Assembly (NCBI GenBank): GCA_002398565.1
Contig: DGZP01000035.1
Coordinates: 38,446 to 80,722 of the forward strand
Direction of reading: 5' to 3'
DNA from: Proteiniphilum sp. UBA4977
Lineage (GTDB): Bacteria > Bacteroidota > Bacteroidia > Bacteroidales > Dysgonomonadaceae
DNA: 42,277 bases
Below, in pieces: positions 15,711 through 24,393 of the stretch. Positions within the stretch are counted from its first letter, which is position 1. Every line of letters begins with the position of its first letter. Position numbers and translations under genes: made by a program. Under the pieces are notes generated by a model. The model saw only the letters and a list, made by a program, of their open reading frames with translations. It ran no database searches and was not told where the DNA came from.

Positions 15711-17771
15711 ATGAAATTAAAAAGATATATATACACTCTGTTTTTAATAGGTGGTTTGATTATTTCGTCTTGTTCAGATTATTTGGATGTACCGCCGAAA
15801 AATGTGATTACAAACGACGATGTTTTTGCAAATTCTGCGTCTATGACGGTCTATCTGTCAAGAATGTACAGTCAGATGCCCTATGAGGATTTTAAATATT
15901 CACCTGCACGACAGTTCTTCGACGACTGGCTGGTTACTCCGGGAACAAATGAAGGTTCTTCTCTTGGAAGAGATGCCGGAGAGGCAATGGTTTCCGAAGG
16001 CTGGGCACGTAACGGCGCTTATTGGACAAGAGCTTTTGAGTTGCTTAGAGATGCAAACAGGCTGATTGAAAGTTTACCCAACTATAGTGGCAACTTTGAA
16101 GTGGCCGAGTATAACTATTTGATGGGCGAAGGCTATTATACCAGGGCAATTGTATATTATGCACTGGCCAAGCGCTATGGCGGCATGCCTTTGGTTACAA
16201 AAATGTTAAATTATCCCGAACAGCCTATTTCGGAATTGGAAGTACCTCGTTCCACAGAGGAGGAAACATGGAATCAGGTATTGGCAGACTTTGACAAGGC
16301 AATTCAACTGTTGCCGCCGACCAGCTCGAGAAAAGGTGGTGCCAATAAATTTATTGCGTTGAGTTTCAAATCTGAGGCAATGTTATATGCCGGTTCGATT
16401 GCCAAGTATAACAAAATTACAGGTTTTGGGGATAAAACCGGTGTAAGGGTCATTGGATTTGATCCGAATACGGCTGCAGCTGCTTCAAATAAATATTTTA
16501 CCGAAGCCTACAACGCTGCCAGGGAGGTAATCAATTCAGGAAAATACAGCCTTTATCTGAACAAATGGAGCGCCAACGACAAAAACGCTCAGTACCAGAA
16601 TATGGTAGACATGTTTTTCGATGCGGGCAGTAAAGAAAACATTCTAATTAAACAATACTCTTTCCCCGACTTAACTCACGGCTTTGATTCATACAACATC
16701 CCACGCCAGCTGATGGGAGGAAATGGCTATTCTGCAGGGAACTGTCCCACACTCGATTTTGTTGAACTATTTGATGGCATTAATAAAAATGCAGATGGGA
16801 CAATCAAAGTATTTGATGAAAATGGGAAGTACATTTTATTTGATAATATCACAGATATTTTTGCGAATGCAGAACCGCGCTTAAAGGCCAACGTAATGTT
16901 GCCGGGCTCTGAATTCAAAGGTGAAACCATTGATATAAGAAGAGGTATTTACACGGGTAGCGTAGCCGGCGGAATTAATCCGCTGAGGGTTGTAAACGGA
17001 GGAGCACCCGATTATTCTATCTCCGGCCCATCGAACTACAATCAGGTAGATGCATACACAGCCAAAGGCAATTATAGCACAAAACAACTGTTTTTGTCGA
17101 GAGACGGCTCCAACCACGAAGTGGTAAAACTGCCCAACGGCTCAGATTTAAATGCTGCCGGCAGGAGCGGACCATTTACGGCCGACAGGACAGGTGCTTT
17201 TACCGGTTTTGTTATCCGCAAATGGCAGAACCCGAATATGCCTCAGGCTTTGGTATTGGAGGCACGTTCTGAACAGCATTTTATCCTGATGCGCTACGCG
17301 GAAGTGCTGCTGAATGCTGCAGAGGCTGCCACGGAGCTAATGATTGCTGGTAAGGCATTGCCTGATGGTGCCAATGCAACAGACCTTGTCAAGGATTATA
17401 TCGGCCAGATCCGTTTACGCGCAGGAGCCAACGCGATTACGGCAAATGAGGTAACCAGCAGCCAGGATATTCTTAAAATGGTTCGCAAGGAACGTAGAAA
17501 AGAATTGGGATTTGAGAATAAAATATTGTGGGATATCAGACGCTGGAGAACCCAGCACTCAGACCCTCTGAATGGTTCAACTCAGGCGGATGGGGCTTGG
17601 TATAGAGGTTTATATCCATTCTATTCCACTGTGGCGGATGCGTACTTCTTTGATGCTGGTTTTGAAGAAGCCAGAAAACGTTTCCGCATTGGAGAACAGG
17701 AGTATTATTTCATGATTCCCAGTGGAGAGGTTGCCAAGAGTCCTGTGATTGATCAACAACCTGGTCGTTAA
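15711..17771 (+). CDS. SusD/RagB-family surface glycan-binding lipoprotein
   Basis: A 686-residue protein with a lipoprotein signal (MKLKRYIYTLFLIGGLIISSC, Cys21) and the typical mature start SDYLDVPPKN. N-terminal SusD-like helices (GEGYYTRAIVYYALAKRYGG) are followed by the C-terminal SusD/RagB region (FILMRYAEVLLNAAEAATEL, then MVRKERRKELGFENKILWDI) and the closing PVIDQQPGR. It forms the lid of the SusC transporter and binds glycan at the cell surface. It is somewhat longer than many SusD proteins. Its binding residues cannot be predicted by motif, so ligand assignment rests on the neighbours. Confidence 0.94.
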   Translation: MKLKRYIYTLFLIGGLIISSCSDYLDVPPKNVITNDDVFANSASMTVYLSRMYSQMPYEDFKYSPARQFFDDWLVTPGTNEGSSLGRDAGEAMVSEGWARNGAYWTRAFELLRDANRLIESLPNYSGNFEVAEYNYLMGEGYYTRAIVYYALAKRYGGMPLVTKMLNYPEQPISELEVPRSTEEETWNQVLADFDKAIQLLPPTSSRKGGANKFIALSFKSEAMLYAGSIAKYNKITGFGDKTGVRVIGFDPNTAAAASNKYFTEAYNAAREVINSGKYSLYLNKWSANDKNAQYQNMVDMFFDAGSKENILIKQYSFPDLTHGFDSYNIPRQLMGGNGYSAGNCPTLDFVELFDGINKNADGTIKVFDENGKYILFDNITDIFANAEPRLKANVMLPGSEFKGETIDIRRGIYTGSVAGGINPLRVVNGGAPDYSISGPSNYNQVDAYTAKGNYSTKQLFLSRDGSNHEVVKLPNGSDLNAAGRSGPFTADRTGAFTGFVIRKWQNPNMPQALVLEARSEQHFILMRYAEVLLNAAEAATELMIAGKALPDGANATDLVKDYIGQIRLRAGANAITANEVTSSQDILKMVRKERRKELGFENKILWDIRRWRTQHSDPLNGSTQADGAWYRGLYPFYSTVADAYFFDAGFEEARKRFRIGEQEYYFMIPSGEVAKSPVIDQQPGR

Positions 17772-17796
17772 TGCTTATAATTTTAAAAGAATGGTT

Positions 17797-18600
17797 ATGA
17801 AAAAAATAAGTTACATACTATTAATTGGCTTCATTGCTTTTGTCAGTTCTTGTGAAATAGATAATTATGACTGGCCCGAAGAAACGCTGAAAGGGAGAGT
17901 TATCGATGTGGCTACAGGAGATCCGGTACTTACCGACCAGGGGAGTGAGGGAACCCGCATACGCCTGAGGGAGTTAAGCTGGGATAAAACTCCCTCTCCC
18001 ACCCCATTTGACTTCTGGTGCATGAAAGAGGGTGTTTTTCAAAACACAAAAGTCTTCAAGGGACACTATAATGTACGCATTGACGGTGCTTTTATCCCCC
18101 TGCTAAGGATAAACAACAGTGGGGATACCATTGCCGACGAGACAAAGTATATTGACATCAAGGGCGTAACTGAAGTTGAATTCAAGGTACAGCCGTTTCT
18201 GAAATTGAAATGGGTGGGTACACCCACTGTGAATCAAGGCAAGATAACTGCCACATTCATTGTAGAAAGAGCCGTCAGCCGTGAAGATTTCAGAGCCAAG
18301 ATCGAACCAATGGGTAATTATAATGAAAACTTCCTGAATGTGACCGATGTGCGCCTGTTTGTCAGTCAGATGCCCTATGTGGGTTATCGCGAATGGGATA
18401 ACAGATATTCAGTGGAGAAAGGTTATAGCGGCACCAGTTTTGAAGCTGAGCTTGGTAAACCGGTCACAATTACCACCAATGGTGTGATTCCTGCAGGCAG
18501 AACAGTATTTATCAGGGCTGCGGCAAGAATTAACTATGCTACCGAAGGAATAAAGCGTCATAATTACAATGAGGCATTAAGAGTTGAAATCCCGAGGTAA
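17797..18600 (+). CDS. DUF3823-type PUL lipoprotein
   Basis: About 267 residues from the ATG at 17797 (MKKISYILLIGFIAFVSSC, Cys19). An ATG at 17791 would add two residues, and an in-frame ATG at 17749 overlaps susD and is less likely. The mature start EIDNYDWPEETLKGRVIDVATGDP and the body with TRIRLRELSW and FKGHYNVRIDGAFIPL fit the DUF3823 family, which commonly follows susCD pairs. The family has beta-sandwich domains and is presumed to act in surface glycan binding. Its function is not established. A strong hairpin follows the stop. Confidence 0.8.
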   Translation: MKKISYILLIGFIAFVSSCEIDNYDWPEETLKGRVIDVATGDPVLTDQGSEGTRIRLRELSWDKTPSPTPFDFWCMKEGVFQNTKVFKGHYNVRIDGAFIPLLRINNSGDTIADETKYIDIKGVTEVEFKVQPFLKLKWVGTPTVNQGKITATFIVERAVSREDFRAKIEPMGNYNENFLNVTDVRLFVSQMPYVGYREWDNRYSVEKGYSGTSFEAELGKPVTITTNGVIPAGRTVFIRAAARINYATEGIKRHNYNEALRVEIPR

Positions 18601-18616
18601 TACTCTTTCAAACACT

Positions 18617-18651
18617 CCAGGGCTATTCCCAAAAATTGGGAATGGCCCTGG
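18617..18651 (+). terminator. Strong hairpin between the binding genes and the enzyme genes
   Basis: CCAGGGCTATTCCCAA, loop AAA, TTGGGAATGGCCCTGG: a 16-bp stem with a single wobble. It sits 16 bp after the DUF3823 stop and 29 bp before the GH99 start. It lacks a good T run (GTTAATTGTGCTTGT follows). It could be a partial terminator or mRNA-stabilising structure that raises susCD expression over the enzymes. Confidence 0.6.
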
Positions 18652-18680
18652 TTAATTGTGCTTGTATAATATGAAGAACT

Positions 18681-19802
18681 ATGCAAATACGATATAGATA
18701 TTTTACATTGCTGCTTCTACCCCTGTTTATTTTTGGAACATTTTGCGAATCGAGTGAAAAAAGTTCGAAGGTGATACCTTCAATTAATGAGAACATCTTT
18801 GGTTTTTACTACAACTGGTACGGTAACACCGAATATGACGGTAAAGAGATACACTGGGCACATCAGGTGATTCCTCAGAATAAAAATGAAAGTGCCACTG
18901 AGTTTATTCCCGGCAAAGAAAACCTGTCCTCTAACTTCTACCCCGAACTGAAAAATTATAGCAGCAACGATCCCGCTATCGTTGCCAAACATATGAAAAT
19001 GTATGCCAGGGCGGGTATAGGCGTGGTAGCCGTAACCTGGTGGGGAGATCACTATCAGGGGTCAGGATCTTTAAATACCCTGTTCGATGAAGCCCACAAA
19101 AATGGCTTGAAAGTTTGCTTTCATATTGAACCCTACAACGGCCGCTCTCCCCAGTCAGTGAGAAATAACATCAGTAACTTTTTGGATAAATTTGGCCAAC
19201 ATCCCGCATTTTACCGAATTGACGGGAAACCCTTATTCTTTTTATACGATTCCTACCTTATCCCTGCGGCAGAATGGGCCGAACTTTTGAAGCCTGACGG
19301 TGTAATAACAATCCGGAACACCAATTTAGATTCTAAAATAATAGGGTTGTGGGTTGGTAAAGGAGAAGAGGATTATTTTCTGCAATCAGGGATGGATGGC
19401 TTTTATACATACTTCGCATCAACAGGCTTTACGTATGGTTCAACCCCTTCCAACTGGAACTATTTACAACAATGGGCATCAAGTCATAATCTGATATTTA
19501 TTCCCAGTGTAGGTCCGGGCTATATAGATACTCGTGTGCGCCCATGGAATGATGCGAATACCAGAGACCGTGAAAATGGAAAATATTATGATAGAATGTT
19601 TGATGCAGCATTACAGAGCAATGCAAAGTTTATTGCCATAACATCCTTTAATGAATGGCATGAGGGAACTCAGATTGAACCTGCGGTACCATTTGATATC
19701 CCTGAATTTGACTACCTCGATTATAATCCACTTGGTCCCGACTTTTACCTTGAACGTACTGCATATTGGGCGAACAGGTTTGGCAAGCAGCGGAAGCTAT
19801 GA
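18681..19802 (+). CDS. GH99 endo-alpha-mannosidase/mannanase
   Basis: A 373-residue secreted enzyme. The N-terminus has a hydrophobic signal and a cysteine (C22, FGTFCESSEKSS), though the lipobox is not classic. Family signatures are GFYYNWYGN (41-49), VTWWGDH (118-124), FHIEPYNGR (147-155) and FNEWHEGTQIEP (323-334). The paired glutamates E325 and E328 correspond to the catalytic E333/E336 of characterised Bacteroides GH99 enzymes, which cleave alpha-1,2-mannosidic bonds internally. Its place in the PUL, 22 bp before GH92, suggests endo-cleavage of an alpha-mannan or N-glycan-like chain followed by exo-trimming. Confidence 0.9.
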   Translation: MQIRYRYFTLLLLPLFIFGTFCESSEKSSKVIPSINENIFGFYYNWYGNTEYDGKEIHWAHQVIPQNKNESATEFIPGKENLSSNFYPELKNYSSNDPAIVAKHMKMYARAGIGVVAVTWWGDHYQGSGSLNTLFDEAHKNGLKVCFHIEPYNGRSPQSVRNNISNFLDKFGQHPAFYRIDGKPLFFLYDSYLIPAAEWAELLKPDGVITIRNTNLDSKIIGLWVGKGEEDYFLQSGMDGFYTYFASTGFTYGSTPSNWNYLQQWASSHNLIFIPSVGPGYIDTRVRPWNDANTRDRENGKYYDRMFDAALQSNAKFIAITSFNEWHEGTQIEPAVPFDIPEFDYLDYNPLGPDFYLERTAYWANRFGKQRKL

Positions 19803-19824
19803 AACCAAAATAATATCTTTTTAT

Positions 19825-22155
19825 ATGAGGACAAATAATTTAAAAATAAATAGATCGATCTGGCATATGATGTTATGTGTGGCAATAATTTGGGTTCACA
19901 GCTCAGTTGTAGCCCAAACTCCCGCAGATGATGTGTATATGTATATCGGTACTATAAATCAAAAGACGAGGGGTACAACTCCCGTAATTAAGGTCCCCGG
20001 CGGGTCGATGTCATTATTCCCTGCATTCACACAGATGACCGACTGGTATTTTGCAGACAGGATTTTGGGGTTTCCTTTGGGTATGGGAAGTGTAATGGCA
20101 AGTAGTGGCGTGATGAAGGTTGGCGACTGGGATAGAGGGTCCCGTTTTGATCACGATCTGGAGCGTGTTGCACCCTACTACTATCAGGTATTGCTTGAAG
20201 ATCCGGATATCAATACCGAATTTACCGTCACAAAAAATACAATTATTTTCAGATTCACACTTCCTGAAAGTCAGACATCCAACCTGATGTTTCGCTTGAA
20301 TGGGAACATGAATCTGGTTGTCAAAGATCATTCCGTGATTGAAGGAAAATCATTACCCAACAGGGTAAGCGAGGAAAGTGGAAGTAACAGAATGATGAAT
20401 CGTAATTCTTTTTTTTATGCAGTATCAAGTGAGCCATTCGCTTCGAGCGGAACCTGGAGCAACGATACCCTCTATGCCGGATCACAGACACAATCGGGTA
20501 ATAATATTGGTTGCTATGTTGTTTATCCCGGAGCCGGCACATCACGGGTTGTGGAGTTGAAAGTGGCTGTTTCACGCCAGAGTATGGAAGAGGCTCGTAT
20601 GTTTATGGATAAGGAGATCGGCACAAACAGCTTTGAACAGCTGAAGAATAATGCTAAACAGTTGTGGAATGAGGAGTTGGGACTGATTCAAGTCAAAGGT
20701 GGAACAGAAAAACAACGCCGGCTGTTTTATACCACCCTGCATCGCACCCGCTCTCTCAGGATGGGAAATGTATGGGACACCTATCGTGGAGCTTATCCGC
20801 TGTTGTCACTGATTAAGCCGGAAGAGACAAACCTTGCTATTCAGAACTGGCTCAACAGGTATGACGAGACCGGCTGGCTACAAAGCTCGGGTGCAATGAT
20901 CGGGCATCATTCCACCGCTGTGATTGTGGATGCTTATTTCAGGGGAGTGCGCGACTTTGATATCGAGAAGGCGTATGAAGCCATGAAGAAAAATCATAAC
21001 GAAGCAACAATGATTCCCTGGAAGGATGAAATGTATATCACTGAGCTGGAACAATGCTATTTTGACAAAGGTTTTTTTCCTGCGCTGCCTGTCAGGGAAG
21101 ATTTTGACACTGTACGTCAAAAGTTTATCAATCATCAGTGGCTGCCCGATATAAAACCCTATGACAAATACAACAGATTGCCATATCAGTCACAATGGCT
21201 GCCCGAGCCTGGCGTGGAAGAGTGGGTACCTGAAGTGGATGGCTGGCACAGAAGACAATCTGTATCAGTCACGCTTGAGCATGCGTATGACGACTGGTGC
21301 CTTGCCCAGATGGCAAAAGAGTTGGGAAAAAAGGATGATTACGACCTGTTTATGAAACGGGCGCACAACTATCAGAATTTATATAAACCTGAAATTGGAT
21401 TAATGGCGCCCAAATCTGCCGACGGGAAATGGATTGAGCCATTTGACCCTATGTATTCTGGTGGTTTTGCAGGCGAAGGATATTTTGCTGAAGGCAACTC
21501 ATGGAAATATACATGGCATGTGCAACATGATGTGCAGGGGCTTATTAATCTGATGGGTGGGGAAGAAAAGTTTCTCGACAAATTGAACCAGCTGTTTGTG
21601 ACAGGCCACCGCAACGATAAACTTCAGTTTCTTGCCCAGTTCCCCGATATGACAGGCCTGATGGGTATGTACACACATGGAAATGAGCCGGCATGGCATA
21701 TCCCTTATCTTTTTAATTACGCCGGCCAGCCATGGATGACACAAAAAAAGGTGCGGCAGATGCTGGATATATGGTATGACACAACTCCTTTCGGACTAAG
21801 CGGGGATGAAGATGGAGGCGCAATGTCGAGTTGGTATGTCCTGAACGCGATGGGTATCTATCCACAGTGTCCCGGAAGGCCAATTTTTGATATTGGCAGT
21901 CCAATTTTCGAGGAAGTCATCATCAATGTAGGTGAAGGTAAGAAGTTTATAATTGAGGCAGAAAATGTGTCTCAACAAAACAAATATATTCAATCGGCTG
22001 AGTTAAACGGAAAACCGCACGACAAGACGTGGATTGAACATTCGGATATAGTAAAGGGAGGTAAGCTGGTGTTTATAATGGGGCCAAGGCCCAACAAAAG
22101 CTGGGGCAGCTCACGTGATTCGAGAGCTCCTTCCATGTCGGAACCATTAAAATAA
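19825..22155 (+). CDS. GH92-family putative alpha-mannosidase, divergent N-terminal domain
   Basis: About 776 residues from the ATG at 19825. The frame is open further upstream, but that part overlaps GH99, and a signal peptide (to VVAQ) begins at 19825. The catalytic half carries the GH92 hallmarks: TLEHAYDDWCLAQMA, EGNSWKYTWHVQHD with the candidate general acid Glu, GNEPAWHIPYLFNYAG, and GDEDGGAMSSWYVLNAMGIYP with the base-associated Asp pair. Spacing between the EGNSW Glu and the GDED Asp residues (105-107) is close to that of characterised GH92 enzymes. The N-terminal domain lacks the usual VNPFIGT/GNTYPGA stretch and reads YIGTINQKTRGTTPVIKVPG instead. It needs Ca2+ if like its relatives. 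Exact linkage unknown. Confidence 0.88.
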   Translation: MRTNNLKINRSIWHMMLCVAIIWVHSSVVAQTPADDVYMYIGTINQKTRGTTPVIKVPGGSMSLFPAFTQMTDWYFADRILGFPLGMGSVMASSGVMKVGDWDRGSRFDHDLERVAPYYYQVLLEDPDINTEFTVTKNTIIFRFTLPESQTSNLMFRLNGNMNLVVKDHSVIEGKSLPNRVSEESGSNRMMNRNSFFYAVSSEPFASSGTWSNDTLYAGSQTQSGNNIGCYVVYPGAGTSRVVELKVAVSRQSMEEARMFMDKEIGTNSFEQLKNNAKQLWNEELGLIQVKGGTEKQRRLFYTTLHRTRSLRMGNVWDTYRGAYPLLSLIKPEETNLAIQNWLNRYDETGWLQSSGAMIGHHSTAVIVDAYFRGVRDFDIEKAYEAMKKNHNEATMIPWKDEMYITELEQCYFDKGFFPALPVREDFDTVRQKFINHQWLPDIKPYDKYNRLPYQSQWLPEPGVEEWVPEVDGWHRRQSVSVTLEHAYDDWCLAQMAKELGKKDDYDLFMKRAHNYQNLYKPEIGLMAPKSADGKWIEPFDPMYSGGFAGEGYFAEGNSWKYTWHVQHDVQGLINLMGGEEKFLDKLNQLFVTGHRNDKLQFLAQFPDMTGLMGMYTHGNEPAWHIPYLFNYAGQPWMTQKKVRQMLDIWYDTTPFGLSGDEDGGAMSSWYVLNAMGIYPQCPGRPIFDIGSPIFEEVIINVGEGKKFIIEAENVSQQNKYIQSAELNGKPHDKTWIEHSDIVKGGKLVFIMGPRPNKSWGSSRDSRAPSMSEPLK

Positions 22156-22166
22156 AAAATAAACTT

Positions 22167-24389
22167 ATGAGAACTACAATATTGTTTATATCAACCATAC
22201 TTATCGCTTTGAGTATGGTATCCTGCCAGAATCAAGGTCACAATCAGCTTGACAGGGATGTCAGTAAAGAAAAAACAGCGTTTCAGACGTCGGGGCAGTG
22301 GAAACCGGTCACAGACGTAAGGGCGGATGTGGCAATCGTGTATGGCGCCGGCGACAGGCCTGCAAGGGATGGACGTCCTGCAATGACTTTCGAGGAGCGG
22401 GTGCAGACATGGCGCGACCGCGGTTACACTACTCATTTCATGACCGGTATCGCATGGGGCAATTATCAGGATTACTTCACAGGAGAATGGGACGGGAAGT
22501 GGCATCTCGACGAAGGACAAAAAACCGTGAAAGGAGATACGATATGGCACGGCAGAATGGTACCCTATATTGTACCTTCGTTGAATTTTATCGAATACAT
22601 CAAGCAGAAGCATGTGAAGAAGGTCATTGATGCCGGTATTGATGCAATTCATATGGAAGAGCCCGAGTTTTGGATGCGTGCCGGATACAGTGATGCATTC
22701 AAACGTGAATGGGAAGAATATTACGGCTTTCCGTGGCGTCCGCAGCATGAGTCGCCCGAAAACACCTACCTTTCAAACAAGCTGAAATATCATCTCTACT
22801 ACCGTGTCCTGGATGAAGTATTTACTTTTGCCAAAGAATATGGAAAGAGCAAAGGAATAAATGTACGCTGTTATGTGCCTACCCACTCGCTGGTAAACTA
22901 CTCATCGTGGCAGATAGTAAGCCCTGAAGCCAGCCTGGCCTCATTACCCGCCATGGATGGCTATATCGCCCAGGTGTGGACCGGTACTTCACGTGAACCG
23001 ACCTATTTTGACGGACTAAAGAAGGAACGTGTATTTGAAAATGCATTCCTGGAATATGGATCAATGGAGTCGATGACTCGCCCCACGGGACGCAAGATGT
23101 TTTTTCTGACGGACCCGATTGAGGACTGGCCCCGCGACTGGGTGGATTACAAAAAAAATTATCAGGCCACCTTCTCTGCGCAACTGCTTTATCCCATGAT
23201 TGCAGATTATGAGGTGATGCCCTGGCCCGATCGTATCTATGAAGGTTTGTATAAAACATGTGACACATGTACTACGAAGGAACGGATTCCACGCTTTTAC
23301 TCCACACAGATGCAGGTGATGATTAACACGCTTAACGACATGCCACGCTCTGAAAATAAAGTAAGCGGCTCTCATGGCATTGGTGTACTGATGTCGAACT
23401 CACTCATGTTTCAGCGTTTTCCCACGCACGACGGGTATGATGATCCGCAGTTTTCTAACTTCTACGGACAGACGCTGCCCTTGTTGAAAAGGGGAATACC
23501 TGTAAGCACCGTACATATCGAGAATGTGGGGTATCCCGATACCTGGAAAGACCTGAAAGTGTTGGTGATGTCATACGCCAACATGAAACCGATGAAGGCC
23601 GAGTACCATCAGTTTATAGCCGACTGGGTGAAAAATGGGGGTGTGCTGGTATATTGTGGCAAGGACATTGATCCTTATCAGACAGTGATGGAATGGTGGA
23701 ACAGCGACGGAAACAGCTACAAAGCACCATCACAACACCTTTTTGAGTTAATGAAACTGGGAACTGACACGCCGGGTACGGGCGAGTATGCCTGCGGCAA
23801 GGGAAAAGTATATGTGATACGTGAAGAACCCAAGGAATTTGTACTGAATGCGAACTATGATTCAAACTATTTTGAAACAATAAAAAAAGCATTTGAAACT
23901 ACACCCAACGGGGGTCAACTTGAAACAAAAAACAGCTTGTATCTGGAACGCGGGCCCTATATGATTGCCGCTGTAATGGATGAGAGTATTTCAAACGACC
24001 CCATGACTTTGAAGGGTGTGTTTATCGATCTATTTGACCCTGCCCTGCCGGTACTGACTGAAAAATCGGTCATTCCCGGTGAACAAGCATTCCTGTACAA
24101 TGTGGAGTTTATAAAGGGCAAAAGTAAACCTGCCGTACTATGCGGTGCTTCAAGGATATATGATGAAGTTTCTAAAAGAGGGTTTTACTCGTTTGTTGCC
24201 AAAAGTCCGCTCGAAACAAATAATGTAAGTCGTGTTTTACTTCCCAAAAAACCTTCCGAGGTGGTGGTAAAGAACCCCGCTGGCGAAGTGATCACGAATG
24301 CTGAACATGCCTGGGACGATACATCGGGCACCTGCCTGTTGAAGTTTGAGAATGACCCCGACGGCATCTTAGTGGAAATAAAATGGTGA
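22167..24389 (+). CDS. Putative glycoside hydrolase lipoprotein, GH42-superfamily-like, paralogue 1
   Basis: A 740-residue protein with its own lipoprotein signal (MRTTILFISTILIALSMVSC, Cys20). The first part reads like a TIM-barrel hydrolase: TFEERVQTWRDRGYTTHFMTG, GIDAIHMEEPEFWMRAGYSD with E164/E165/E167, and ENAFLEYGSMES with E296 and E301. A middle alpha/beta domain (GIPVSTVHIENVGYPDTWKD to GGVLVYCGKDID) resembles the GATase-like domain of GH42 enzymes, and a beta domain ends the protein. Glutamates near 164 and 297 are at positions similar to those I recall for the GH164 beta-mannosidase, so GH164 relatedness is a suggestion only. The next gene is a close tandem copy. Confidence 0.6.
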   Translation: MRTTILFISTILIALSMVSCQNQGHNQLDRDVSKEKTAFQTSGQWKPVTDVRADVAIVYGAGDRPARDGRPAMTFEERVQTWRDRGYTTHFMTGIAWGNYQDYFTGEWDGKWHLDEGQKTVKGDTIWHGRMVPYIVPSLNFIEYIKQKHVKKVIDAGIDAIHMEEPEFWMRAGYSDAFKREWEEYYGFPWRPQHESPENTYLSNKLKYHLYYRVLDEVFTFAKEYGKSKGINVRCYVPTHSLVNYSSWQIVSPEASLASLPAMDGYIAQVWTGTSREPTYFDGLKKERVFENAFLEYGSMESMTRPTGRKMFFLTDPIEDWPRDWVDYKKNYQATFSAQLLYPMIADYEVMPWPDRIYEGLYKTCDTCTTKERIPRFYSTQMQVMINTLNDMPRSENKVSGSHGIGVLMSNSLMFQRFPTHDGYDDPQFSNFYGQTLPLLKRGIPVSTVHIENVGYPDTWKDLKVLVMSYANMKPMKAEYHQFIADWVKNGGVLVYCGKDIDPYQTVMEWWNSDGNSYKAPSQHLFELMKLGTDTPGTGEYACGKGKVYVIREEPKEFVLNANYDSNYFETIKKAFETTPNGGQLETKNSLYLERGPYMIAAVMDESISNDPMTLKGVFIDLFDPALPVLTEKSVIPGEQAFLYNVEFIKGKSKPAVLCGASRIYDEVSKRGFYSFVAKSPLETNNVSRVLLPKKPSEVVVKNPAGEVITNAEHAWDDTSGTCLLKFENDPDGILVEIKW

Positions 24390-24393
24390 CAAC

